Shown here: positions 44,155 to 51,716 of the stretch, piece after piece
Numbering within the stretch: the stretch's first letter is position 1
Layout: each line of letters opens with the position of its first letter
Origin: an uncultured Eubacteriales bacterium
Lineage (GTDB): Bacteria; Bacillota; Clostridia; Oscillospirales; CAG-272
Assembly: GCA_934373635.1 (NCBI GenBank)
Contig: CAKROZ010000010.1
Location: 1-64,000, forward strand
DNA: 64,000 nt
Direction of reading: 5' to 3'
Notes under the pieces: generated by a model
Database searches by the model: none
Told to the model about the DNA's origin: nothing
What the model saw: the letters and a program-made list of their open reading frames with translations, nothing else
Position numbers and translations under genes: made by a program

Positions 44155-45192
44155 ATGGAAAAGAATATGGAATTTTATCGCAAGCTGCCGATCCCGAAGG
44201 AGATCAAGGCGCAATATCCGATCTCTCCCGCGGCACAGGCGGCGAGGGACGCCTGCCTTTCGGAGCTTGAAAAGATCTTTACGGGAGAGTCCGACCGTTT
44301 CCTGCTCGTGATCGGCCCCTGCTCCGCCGACCGCGAGGACGCGGTGCTCGAATACATCGGCAGACTGCGGAAAGTACAGGAGAAGGTGGCGGACAAGATC
44401 CTGATCGTGCCGCGCATCTACACCAACAAGCCCCGCACGACGGGAGACGGCTACAAGGGGATGCTCCATCAACCCGACCCGAACGCGGCGCCCGACCTGC
44501 TCCGCGGCATTGTGGCGATCCGACATCTGCATATGCGGGCGCTTGAGGAGACGGGCTTCGGCTGTGCGGACGAAATGCTCTATCCCGAAAATCACCGCTA
44601 TCTGTCCGACCTGCTTGCCTACGTGGCGGTGGGAGCGCGCTCGGTGGAGGATCAGCAGCACCGTCTGACGGCAAGCGGACTTGACATCCCCGTCGGCATG
44701 AAGAACCCGACGAGCGGAGACGTCGGCGTGATGATGAATTCCATCGCGGCGGCACAGCACTCGCACATTTTCTGCTACCGCGGCTGGGAGGTCAAGAGCC
44801 ACGGCAACCCGCTCGCACATGCGATTTTGCGCGGATATGTCGACCAAAACGGAAAGTCCTACCCGAACTATCATTATGAAGATCTCATGTCCCTCGCGGG
44901 GCGGTACGAGACCTCGGGGCTCAAAAATCCCGCGGTCATCGTCGACACGAACCATTCGAACTCGGGCAAGCGATATACGGAGCAGATCCGTATATCGATG
45001 GAGATTCTGCACAGCAGACAGAGCTCGGCGGACATCCGACGTCTCGTAAAGGGTCTGATGATCGAGAGCTATCTTCTCGACGGTGCGCAGAGCATCTCGG
45101 ACAAGGAAGAATACGGCAAGTCCATCACCGACCCCTGCCTCGGATGGGAGAAGACCGAGCGGCTGATTCTCGACATTGCGGACAAGGTATAA
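44155..45192 (+). CDS. aroF: 3-deoxy-7-phosphoheptulonate synthase, AroFGH type I
   Basis: The 345-residue enzyme condenses PEP and erythrose-4-phosphate. Typical segments: LLVIGPCSADREDAVLEYI (around 49-67), IVPRIYTNKPRTTGDGYKGM, VGMKNPTSGDVGVMMNSI, RGYVDQNGKSYPNYHYEDL and VDTNHSNSGKRYTEQ. This is the Escherichia coli-like class I-alpha form, usually feedback-inhibited by an aromatic amino acid. AAGGAGAAA precedes the ATG. It feeds the whole operon. Confidence 0.96.
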   Translation: MEKNMEFYRKLPIPKEIKAQYPISPAAQAARDACLSELEKIFTGESDRFLLVIGPCSADREDAVLEYIGRLRKVQEKVADKILIVPRIYTNKPRTTGDGYKGMLHQPDPNAAPDLLRGIVAIRHLHMRALEETGFGCADEMLYPENHRYLSDLLAYVAVGARSVEDQQHRLTASGLDIPVGMKNPTSGDVGVMMNSIAAAQHSHIFCYRGWEVKSHGNPLAHAILRGYVDQNGKSYPNYHYEDLMSLAGRYETSGLKNPAVIVDTNHSNSGKRYTEQIRISMEILHSRQSSADIRRLVKGLMIESYLLDGAQSISDKEEYGKSITDPCLGWEKTERLILDIADKV

Positions 45193-45193
45193 G

Positions 45194-45796
45194 ATGAAAC
45201 GAACGGACGACAAAAACGCGGATGAAAACGGCAAAACGAACACACCGCGCAAGCGTGCGAAAGCGCGCGGGAGTGTCCCCTCCGCGAAAGGCGGAGCGGC
45301 GGCAAATCCCTGCGCGGGCGAATACGTGACACACCCGATCGCGCCGATCTACGACGCGAGGTCGCGGATTTTGATCCTCGGCTCCTTTCCGTCGGTGAAA
45401 TCGCGGGAGGCGGGCTTCTATTACGGGCATCCGCAAAACCGATTCTGGCGGGTGCTCGCCTCCCTTTACGGAGAGGCGGTGCCCTGCGAGACGGAAGAAA
45501 AACGCGCGTTTTTGCTCTCGCACGGCATCGCGCTGTACGACGTGATTTCGGCGTGTGAAATCTGCGGCTCGGCGGATGCCTCCATCAAGAAGGTGTGTCC
45601 CGCCGACCTTTCCCCCATTCTTGCGAAAAGCAGGATCGAGAAGATCTTCGTCAACGGGCGGACAGCGGAGGCGTACTATCGGAAATATCAGGAGGCGAAG
45701 ACGGGACGGGCGGCGATCCTGCTCCCGTCGACGAGTCCCGCCAACGCGATGTTTTCTCTCTCGAGGCTGACCGACGCGTGGCGGGTGATCTTATAA
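45194..45796 (+). CDS. Uracil-DNA-glycosylase-superfamily protein, hypoxanthine-type
   Basis: I prefer the ATG at 45194, 1 nt after the aroF stop, over an in-frame upstream codon. The first 45 residues are Lys/Arg-rich and disordered. The catalytic domain (about 48-200) has ILILGSFPSVKSREAGFYYGHPQNRFWRVL and LLPSTSPANAMFSLSRL, the motif pair of family 6 (hypoxanthine/deoxyinosine) DNA glycosylases. It would remove deaminated bases. Its place behind aroF looks incidental, and a terminator follows it. Confidence 0.85.
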   Translation: MKRTDDKNADENGKTNTPRKRAKARGSVPSAKGGAAANPCAGEYVTHPIAPIYDARSRILILGSFPSVKSREAGFYYGHPQNRFWRVLASLYGEAVPCETEEKRAFLLSHGIALYDVISACEICGSADASIKKVCPADLSPILAKSRIEKIFVNGRTAEAYYRKYQEAKTGRAAILLPSTSPANAMFSLSRLTDAWRVIL

Positions 45797-45840
45797 AAAA
45801 CGGCAATCTTTCGCACTTTTGCGAGAAGATTGCCGTTTTT
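45796..45840 (+). terminator. Terminator of the aromatic operon
   Basis: AAAACGGCAATCTT pairs with AAGATTGCCGTTTT, with an inner TCGCA/TGCGA extension, and ends in T5. Confidence 0.9.
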
Positions 45841-45942
45841 GTATAGAATTCTTTGCATTTTCTTAATCTTATCTATGCTGTCAAGAGGTCGGCGCGTGAT
45901 GTATGCCTTTGAGATATCGGCGCTAAAATGGCTTTTTACGGT

Positions 45943-47562
45943 TTAGAGGGGCGCGTCGAAAGTGTCATTTTCCCCCTGCTTTAAGAGGAAGGCTTCGGCG
46001 GCACGGATGCCGTCGATGGCGGAGGAGGCAATGCCGCCCGAATAGCCCGCGCCCTCTCCGACGGGGTAGAGCCCGCGGAGGTTTGCGGCTTCGAAGGTCT
46101 CGGTGCGAAGGAGTCGGACGGGAGAGGTGGAGCGGGTCTCGGCGCCTGTCAGCATGGCATCGGGCAGATAGAAGCCCGGGCGCCATGCGTCAAAATCCGA
46201 AATGGCGGCACGAAGCGACTCGGTGACGTAGGGAGGGAGATATTCCTCGGGAGAGGCGGGCACCGTGCCGCGCGCGTAGGTCGGGAGGACATCTCCCGCG
46301 GCGCGGGGAGACAGACAATGTAAAAAGTCCTCCATCCGACAGGCGGGAGCGGCATAGGTGCCCCCGCCCGCGCGGAAGGCGGCGCGCTCGATGCGCTCTT
46401 GCAGGGCGAAGCCCGCGAGGGGGTCATCCGTCCCGAAGTCGGCGGGGGTGACGGAGACGAGAAGCGCGCTGTTCGAATTCCTGCCGTCGCGGGTGTAAGG
46501 GCTCATGCCGTTGGTCACGACGCGCCCCTCTGCGGAAGCGGCGGCGACAACGCTCCCGCCAGGGCACATGCAGAAGGAGTAAGCACTGCGCCCGTTTTCA
46601 AGATGGGTAACGAGATGGTAGGATGCCGCACCGAGGGGAGCGGGGGCGTTTTCCCCGTAGAACAGGCGGTCGACATACTCTCTCGGATGCTCGACGCGGA
46701 GCCCGATGCCGAAGGGACGGGGGGTGATCGGAACATTCGCCGACAGAAGGAGCCCGACGGTATCGCGGGCGCTGTGCCCCGTCGCAAAAAAGGCGGCGCG
46801 GGTCGGGACGACCTCTTCTTCACTTCCCTGCCCGTTCCCTTTCCGCAGTCCGATGCCGACGAGAGCGCCGTCGCGGATGAGAAGCCGCTCCGCCTTGGTA
46901 CAAAAGCGAACCTCACCGCCGAGGGAGAGGATCTTCTCCCGCAGGCGGCGGACGATGCGCGGCAGGCGGTCGGTGCCGAGATGCGGATGCTCGAGATAGC
47001 GGATCTCACTCGGAGCGCCCGCGAGAATGAATTCATCGAGCACCTTCGTGCGGTAGGGGCTGTCCTGCCCGAATTTCAGCTTTCCGTCGGAGAAGGCGCC
47101 AGCGCCCCCCTCGCCGTACTGAATATTGCTCTCGGGGTCGAGGGTGCCGCCGTCGAAAAAGCGGCGGACGCTCTTTTCCCTTTCTTCGACGGGCTCACCG
47201 CGCTCGACGAGAAGAGGGCGCGTGCCCGCCTCGGCAAGGATGAGGGCGGCGAACAGTCCCGCGGGACCCGCACCGACGACGACGGGGCGATAATCAAGCC
47301 GACGCCGCGGGGTTACATAGACGAAGGGGGCATAGGGGTGAACGGTCTTTCGCATTTTGAGAAGCCCGCGCTCCCGTTCCTCGGAGGCGGAAAAGGCGAC
47401 GGTCAGGCGTTTTCGATACCCGCCTTCCGTCAAAAGGAGTTTTTCCTTGAGCGGAGTCACGTCGCGGATCTCTTCCCTCCCGACGGGCAGAAGGGAAAGA
47501 ATTCCCGCGTAGATATCTTCTTTCTCATAGTTTATCGGAACAGAAATCTCGATTGCAACCAC
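45943..47562 (-). CDS. FAD-dependent oxidoreductase (COG2509-like)
   Basis: GTG at 47562 is chosen because AAAGGAGG lies 7 nt upstream; an in-frame ATG at 47610 would precede that site. The 539-residue protein has an N-terminal extension of about 85 residues, then the FAD motif VVVGAGPAGLFAALILAEAG, GGTLDPESNIQYGEGGAGAFSDGKL, and a C-terminal AGYSGGIASSAIDGIRAAEAF. It belongs to an uncharacterised flavoprotein family related to BaiN/HI0933. A shorter paralogue lies at 52950-54362. Substrate unknown. Confidence 0.88.
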   Translation of the reverse strand: MVAIEISVPINYEKEDIYAGILSLLPVGREEIRDVTPLKEKLLLTEGGYRKRLTVAFSASEERERGLLKMRKTVHPYAPFVYVTPRRRLDYRPVVVGAGPAGLFAALILAEAGTRPLLVERGEPVEEREKSVRRFFDGGTLDPESNIQYGEGGAGAFSDGKLKFGQDSPYRTKVLDEFILAGAPSEIRYLEHPHLGTDRLPRIVRRLREKILSLGGEVRFCTKAERLLIRDGALVGIGLRKGNGQGSEEEVVPTRAAFFATGHSARDTVGLLLSANVPITPRPFGIGLRVEHPREYVDRLFYGENAPAPLGAASYHLVTHLENGRSAYSFCMCPGGSVVAAASAEGRVVTNGMSPYTRDGRNSNSALLVSVTPADFGTDDPLAGFALQERIERAAFRAGGGTYAAPACRMEDFLHCLSPRAAGDVLPTYARGTVPASPEEYLPPYVTESLRAAISDFDAWRPGFYLPDAMLTGAETRSTSPVRLLRTETFEAANLRGLYPVGEGAGYSGGIASSAIDGIRAAEAFLLKQGENDTFDAPL

Positions 47563-47665
47563 GGCGCGTCCTCCTTTCGGGTTTTGTTTCTGATAGAACC
47601 AGTATAGCACAAAGCGCCCCGCATTGCAAGGGGCGCTTTGTGCTTTATGATCGTTTCCTGTATAC

Positions 47666-48570
47666 TTGTCAATGATGTGAGACCGAATTTTCGAAAAAAT
47701 AATTGAGGGGGAAGGAAGTTATGACCCCTGCGGGCGGAGAAAGGAAGGGACGGAGCGACCGAACGGAGCCCGCAGGGCGCCGCGTCGATGAATATCATCG
47801 CCCACCGAGCTCCTTTTGAACCTGATTCGGGGATTTCCACCCGAGAACCGCCATGGGGATTCTGTTGGAACGGTACAAATACCGTTTCATCTGCATCTTC
47901 AAGTCGCGGAAAGAGTAGAAGCTCAGATGATTGTAAAAACGTTCTTGGTCGTTACAATGGCTTCGTTCCGCTTTTCCGTTATGCCACGGTGTCCTCGGAC
48001 GAATCAGCTTGTGTTGAATGTGGTATTTGTTGCAAAATATATCCAGCGGGCGCATGCGGTTTGCTTTCGTGGGATGCGTAAACTCCGCTCTGTTATCTGT
48101 TTGCAGAATGTTCGGAGCGTAGCCGAAGAATTCGATTGCCCTTTTGAGGAAGTCCACCGTGGAGAAACTGCTTTGTTCTTCATACGCGTCGATGAACCGA
48201 TCCCGAGACGCTTCATCTATGACGCTATACCTCTTCGGTATGGGCATTGGGATGGGGAGAATGTGGTTTGTGAGACTTATTTTGCAAGGAGTCTTTTGTT
48301 CCGTCATACGCCTGATTCCATCGCATCAGGGACGCTTTTGAGATATGATACCTCCGACAGACAAAAGATATGTCCTTTGTTTTTCGATAAACTTCTACCG
48401 CGTGGAATTTTGTTTCCAAAAGGTGTGGACAATATCGCTTTTTTGTGCTATAATCTTTCACGGTGATTGGGTCCTTTTCAGAAGATGAGTTAGGGGTAAT
48501 TCTATTCTATCAGAACTCAATCACTTTTTCTATACCTTTTTTCCCTTTTGGTCTCACATCAATTGTAACA
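47666..48570 (-). mobile_element. Internally deleted IS481-like insertion sequence
   Basis: The terminal inverted repeats are related: TTGTCAATGATGTGAGACC at 47666-47684 and, inverted, GGTCTCACATCAATTGTAACA at 48550-48570. The transposase has a start (48461, helix-turn-helix part) and an end (integrase core with NNR-type D, D, E segments VIDEASRDRF, LQTDNRAEF, KAERSHCNDQERF). The middle of about 100 codons is missing, so the copy cannot transpose by itself. Confidence 0.8.
47795..48461 (-). pseudogene. IS481-like transposase, deleted and frameshifted
   Basis: The first part (48461 to about 48225) encodes YCPHLLETKFHAVEVYRKT and a helix-turn-helix (VCRRYHISKASLMRWNQ). At about 48230 HTEEV is joined to YSVIDEASRDRF in another frame. 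This removes the region between the DNA-binding and catalytic domains, including the strand before the first catalytic Asp. The remaining core runs to the stop at 47795 with RPRTPWHNGKAERSH. Related full-length transposases have about 300-320 residues. Confidence 0.8.
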
Positions 48571-48605
48571 CTACATACCTTTCAAAAGAATTTCGGCAAT
48601 CCATC

Positions 48606-48634
48606 TTGACAAAGCGCGCCGGCGGTGCTATAAT
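48606..48634 (+). promoter_or_regulatory. Promoter of tRNA-Arg
   Basis: Perfect TTGACA (48606-48611), 17-nt spacer, TATAAT (48629-48634), with the tRNA starting 16 nt later. Confidence 0.85.
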
Positions 48635-48649
48635 AGGATGGTAAAAAAT

Positions 48650-48726
48650 CTACCCGTGGCACAGCTGGATAGCGCGTGAGACTCCGACTCTCAAGGTCGC
48701 AGGTTCGAATCCTGTCGGGTAGGCCA
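48650..48726 (+). tRNA. tRNA-Arg (anticodon CCG)
   Basis: The 77-nt cloverleaf has acceptor CTACCCG/CGGGTAG, anticodon stem TGAGA/TCTCA around loop CTCCGAC (anticodon CCG, codon CGG), T arm CAGG-TTCGAAT-CCTG, discriminator G and encoded CCA. The last 24 nt recur twice downstream in a tandem array before the terminator. Confidence 0.95.
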
Positions 48727-49062
48727 AATTCTCCGCCGTAGGGCGAAGTCCCTGCGACGGAGAATTTTCTACCCCACGGGTGAGAACCTCGAGGCGTTCC
48801 TCGGAACGCCTGAAATTCGCCATTCCGACATTCCGTCTGCGCTCCTTCGCTTCCGCGAATTTCTTGCAGTGTTCGAATCCTGTCGGGTAGGCCAAATTCT
48901 CCGCCGTAGGGCGAAGTCCCTGCGACGGAGAATTTTCTACCCCACGGGTGAGAACCTCGAGGCGTTCCTCGGAACGCCTGAAATTCGCCGTTCCGACATT
49001 CCGTCTGCGCTCCTTCGCTTCCGCGAATTTCTTGCAGTGTTCGAATCCTGTCGGGTAGGCCA
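48703..49062 (+). repeat. 168-bp tandem array carrying the tRNA-Arg 3' end
   Basis: GTTCGAATCC..GGTAGGCCA (24 nt, T loop to CCA) occurs in the tRNA at 48703-48726 and again at 48871-48894 and 49039-49062. Two 168-bp units lie between and differ at about one base. Each unit contains three inverted repeats: AATTCTCCG/CGGAGAATT, AGGCGTTCC/GGAACGCCT and GAAATTCGC/GCGAATTTC. The terminator lies after the third copy, so all would be in one transcript. Confidence 0.92.
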
Positions 49063-49065
49063 AAG

Positions 49066-49090
49066 AAAAGCACCCGCCGGGTGCTTTTTT
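49066..49090 (+). terminator. Terminator of the tRNA-Arg transcript
   Basis: AAAAGCACCC pairs with GGGTGCTTTT, followed by more T residues. Confidence 0.88.
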
Positions 49091-49200
49091 CAATGATAAA
49101 AACCGTCGCGGGAAGGTCGAGATGTCCCGCACGTGAAACGCCTGCGGGCGTGATAAATACTTCCCGATGCAACCGTTCGGGAAGGATCGGAGGAAATTTT

Positions 49201-50004
49201 ATGAAACAAACGACGCAAAAGGTCGCCTTGGTCACGGGGGCATCGAGCGGGATCGGACTGGCTACGGCACGGGCGCTCGCGGCGGAGGGCTACACCGTTT
49301 ACGGGATCTCCCGTCATATCAAAGAGGGCGAGCCCTTCCGTGCGCTCTCCTGCGACGTCACCGACCGCGAGGCGGTCTCGGCGTGCGTCCTCCGCGTCGT
49401 GCGGGAGGCGGGACGCATCGATCTTTTGGTCAATTCGGCAGGGATGGGCATCTCGGGCAGTGTCGAAAACACACCCGCAGAAAGCATGGAGCGGATCTTC
49501 CGCGTCAACGTATTCGGCACGGATACGGTATGTCGGGCGGTTCTTCCCGTCATGCGGGCGCGGGGCGACGGATGCATCGTCAATCTCGGCAGTATCGCGG
49601 GCGAGCTACCGATCCCTTTCCAGACCTTTTACAGTGCGACGAAGAGCGCCATCGGAAGCTATTCCCGCGCGCTCGCGATGGAGGTGAAGCCCTTCGGCGT
49701 GCGCGTCTCTTGCGTGCTTCCAGGGGACACCCGCACGGGCTTTACGGCGGCACGGGTGAAAAATCCCGCAGACGATGAAAGCTACGGCGAGCGGATCGCG
49801 CGCAGTGTCAGCCGCATGGAGCATGACGAAACGCACGGCATGAGTGCCGAGGCGGTAGCGCGCGTCATCCTCAAAACGGCAAAGCGAAAGCGCCCCGCAC
49901 CGACGGTGGCGGCGGGAACAACTTACCGTTTTCTTCTCATCCTTTCAAAGTTTCTGCCGCGACGTTTGGTCGACGCGATCCTCTGTCGGATGTACGCAAA
50001 GTAA
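49201..50004 (+). CDS. Short-chain dehydrogenase/reductase
   Basis: The ATG at 49201 has GGAGGAAATTTT upstream; a longer frame from 49081 crosses the terminator region and is rejected. The 267-residue protein has TGASSGIG (13-20), NSAGMG and YSATKSAIGSY (catalytic Tyr and Lys) plus the conserved NLGSIAGEL Ser. The C-terminal part has hydrophobic RFLLILSKFLPRRLVDAIL, as in SDRs that associate with lipids. Substrate unknown. Confidence 0.9.
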   Translation: MKQTTQKVALVTGASSGIGLATARALAAEGYTVYGISRHIKEGEPFRALSCDVTDREAVSACVLRVVREAGRIDLLVNSAGMGISGSVENTPAESMERIFRVNVFGTDTVCRAVLPVMRARGDGCIVNLGSIAGELPIPFQTFYSATKSAIGSYSRALAMEVKPFGVRVSCVLPGDTRTGFTAARVKNPADDESYGERIARSVSRMEHDETHGMSAEAVARVILKTAKRKRPAPTVAAGTTYRFLLILSKFLPRRLVDAILCRMYAK

Positions 50005-50011
50005 CTTTATG

Positions 50012-50068
50012 TTTACAAAAACGAGGCATTTTTCTTGTGGGAGCGAGAAAAATGCCTCGTTTTGTAAA
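50012..50068. terminator. Bidirectional terminator
   Basis: Arms of about 23 bp (ACGAGGCATTTTTCT and AGAAAAATGCCTCGT at the core) with one bulge serve the SDR gene on the plus strand and the convergent HisZ-like fusion on the minus strand. Confidence 0.85.
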
Positions 50069-50153
50069 TTACGAATTAAGAATTAAGAATTATATGAAAT
50101 GCAAGCGGCGAAGCGGGCGGAGTCGCAAACAGGTCGTCTATCGATCGTTGTCG

Positions 50154-51281
50154 TTACATTCTCTTCCCTATGTTGTCAAGATAGACTGCGAAGCCTACGG
50201 CGCCGCCGGTGTGTCCGTGACGGCGGACAAGGGTATCGTAGCGCCCGCCGCGAAGCACCTCACCCGCGCGTCCCGCACGTCCGACGAAGAAAAAGCCGTC
50301 GTAATAATCCATGCTCGGGGCGAGGGTGAAGTCGATGCTCGCGCGCTCCTTCGCGATGTCGCCGAGGGCGTCGCGCAGATCCTTTGCCGCGGCGATCTCC
50401 GCCTCGCTCCTTGCGACCTCGAGAAGATAGGAGAGCCCCTCCTTCGCGGGACGCTTTTCCGTCAGATAGGCGGAAAGCGCGGCAGCGGTCTTTTCCTCCT
50501 CCCCGCGTGCGAGCAGGAATTCGTAAAGTCCCGCGGGAGTTGTGCGAAGCAGGGTGTAAAGCTCTCTGCGATAGGCGCCATAGATCCCGTAGCGGTCAAA
50601 GAGGGCGTCGGAATAGGCGAGAGGCATGACGATGAGCTCACATTTCGCAAACAGGCTCATGAGCGCCTCCGACGCGAGCGTGAGGACCTCCCGCTCCTCT
50701 TCCCCCGTAATGTTCCCGATACATTCCACGCCCGCCTGCGAGATGCGGCGGTAAAGCCTCCGCCTTTCGTCCGGGCGGAGAATGTTCTCGTAATAGCAAT
50801 ATTTATGTGTGCCTGGGTCGGTCGAGATCTCATCGATCAGAGAGAGGGTGACGTCACCGAACGCCTCCTTCGCCATGCTCTCGGGAAAGACAGAGCGGGC
50901 AAAGCGGAGATAACCCCGCGACTCAAAGCGCGCCATCAGCGAATACGCCGCCCGTTCCGAGGGGAGAAGGGGCATGTTGCCGTTTTCTCTCACGGTACGA
51001 AAAGAAGGGGCGCCGAGACGGGAAAGCGCCGTGCGATAGCCGCCCTCGGCGCCCGAGAGCGCCTTGGAGACGCGGCTGATGGTCGCTGTGGACGCGCCCG
51101 TGCGCTCAACGATGTCGTGATAATTCGCGCCGCGGTCGAGCAGGCGCGCGACCTCAAGGCGGGAGGAAAACTCGGTGAGTTCCTTCGCCGTACAGAGATC
51201 GGCGAAAAACGCTTTACATTCTTCGGGCGTTTTGAGAGAAAGAACGGCTTCATACAGTGCCGCAAACTGCGTGTCGGTCAT
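50154..51281 (-). CDS. Fusion of a YerC/TrpR-like DNA-binding domain with a HisZ-like domain
   Basis: The ATG at 51281 follows GAGGTG. Of 375 residues, about 1-90 match the YerC/YecD TrpR-related family: LYEAVLSLKTPEECKAFFADLCT, then LARLL-type helices and the recognition helix TGASTATISRVSKAL. Residues about 100-375 resemble HisZ, the catalytically inactive class II HisRS-like regulatory subunit of ATP phosphoribosyltransferase, ending with YYDGFFFVGRAGRAGEVLRG and GRYDTL. HisRS motif-2-like parts are diverged. YerC-like proteins have been proposed as histidine-biosynthesis repressors, so a histidine- or tRNA-sensing repressor is plausible. No his genes are nearby. Confidence 0.8.
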   Translation of the reverse strand: MTDTQFAALYEAVLSLKTPEECKAFFADLCTAKELTEFSSRLEVARLLDRGANYHDIVERTGASTATISRVSKALSGAEGGYRTALSRLGAPSFRTVRENGNMPLLPSERAAYSLMARFESRGYLRFARSVFPESMAKEAFGDVTLSLIDEISTDPGTHKYCYYENILRPDERRRLYRRISQAGVECIGNITGEEEREVLTLASEALMSLFAKCELIVMPLAYSDALFDRYGIYGAYRRELYTLLRTTPAGLYEFLLARGEEEKTAAALSAYLTEKRPAKEGLSYLLEVARSEAEIAAAKDLRDALGDIAKERASIDFTLAPSMDYYDGFFFVGRAGRAGEVLRGGRYDTLVRRHGHTGGAVGFAVYLDNIGKRM

Positions 51282-51610
51282 ACGATGCACCTCGGATCTC
51301 GATAGCTATTTACAGTATAGCACTTTATTCCGATAAAGTCAACAGAAAAAACGGACCTTTCGCATCCCCTCTTCGGTTGGAAGTACCGTTTTTTATACTC
51401 GTCCAAATTGAGCCAAAGAGCGGGGCGAATGCCAAGCGCGACGTCCACATAGCTATAGTTGCTGTAGAAGTCGGAGCCGGAGCCGCCCAAATCGACGAAG
51501 CGCCCGCGAACAGAATTGTCTGCGACGAACGGTGAGCGCAACCATCAGGAACCGGCATAACGCCCTGAATCATTCGTGCTCAGCCCTCTTGCCAAGGCGT
51601 AGGCGGTGTC
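51278..51610 (-). pseudogene. C-terminal remnant of a DUF6273 surface protein
   Basis: The minus-strand frame reads YALARGLSTNDSGRYAGS, a stop codon, then WLRSPFVADNSV and ALGIRPALWLNLDEYKKRYF. WLRSP followed by a variable stretch and VRPALWINL is the hallmark of the DUF6273 domain found in many clostridial secreted proteins. The upstream part of the gene is missing and an in-frame TGA interrupts it. Only about 100 codons remain, which overlap the promoter region of the HisZ-like fusion. Confidence 0.65.
51314..51342 (-). promoter_or_regulatory. Promoter of the YerC-HisZ fusion gene
   Basis: On the minus strand, TTGACT (51337-51342), a 17-nt spacer and TATACT (51314-51319), about 33 nt upstream of the start. 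Confidence 0.65.
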
Positions 51611-51716
51611 TTAGAATGTGCAGTTCAGATATGCGCGAATCGCAGATTCCTTATAGTGAATGGGATAAAAGCCCCCGCCGTGCGCGGAAGGGGCGGGCGG
51701 TGAGAGCGCTTTCTTC

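Noticed and set aside
48703..49062. Integron attC array or simple attL/attR pair
   Set aside because: No integron integrase is present, the units contain no cassette genes, and exact 168-bp periodicity with three copies of the tRNA end is not the pattern of one integration event.
48582..49235. 217-residue minus-strand frame with repeated FGLPDRIRTLQEIRGSEG
   Set aside because: It is the antisense translation of the tRNA-Arg gene and its 168-bp repeats. No start site or family match.
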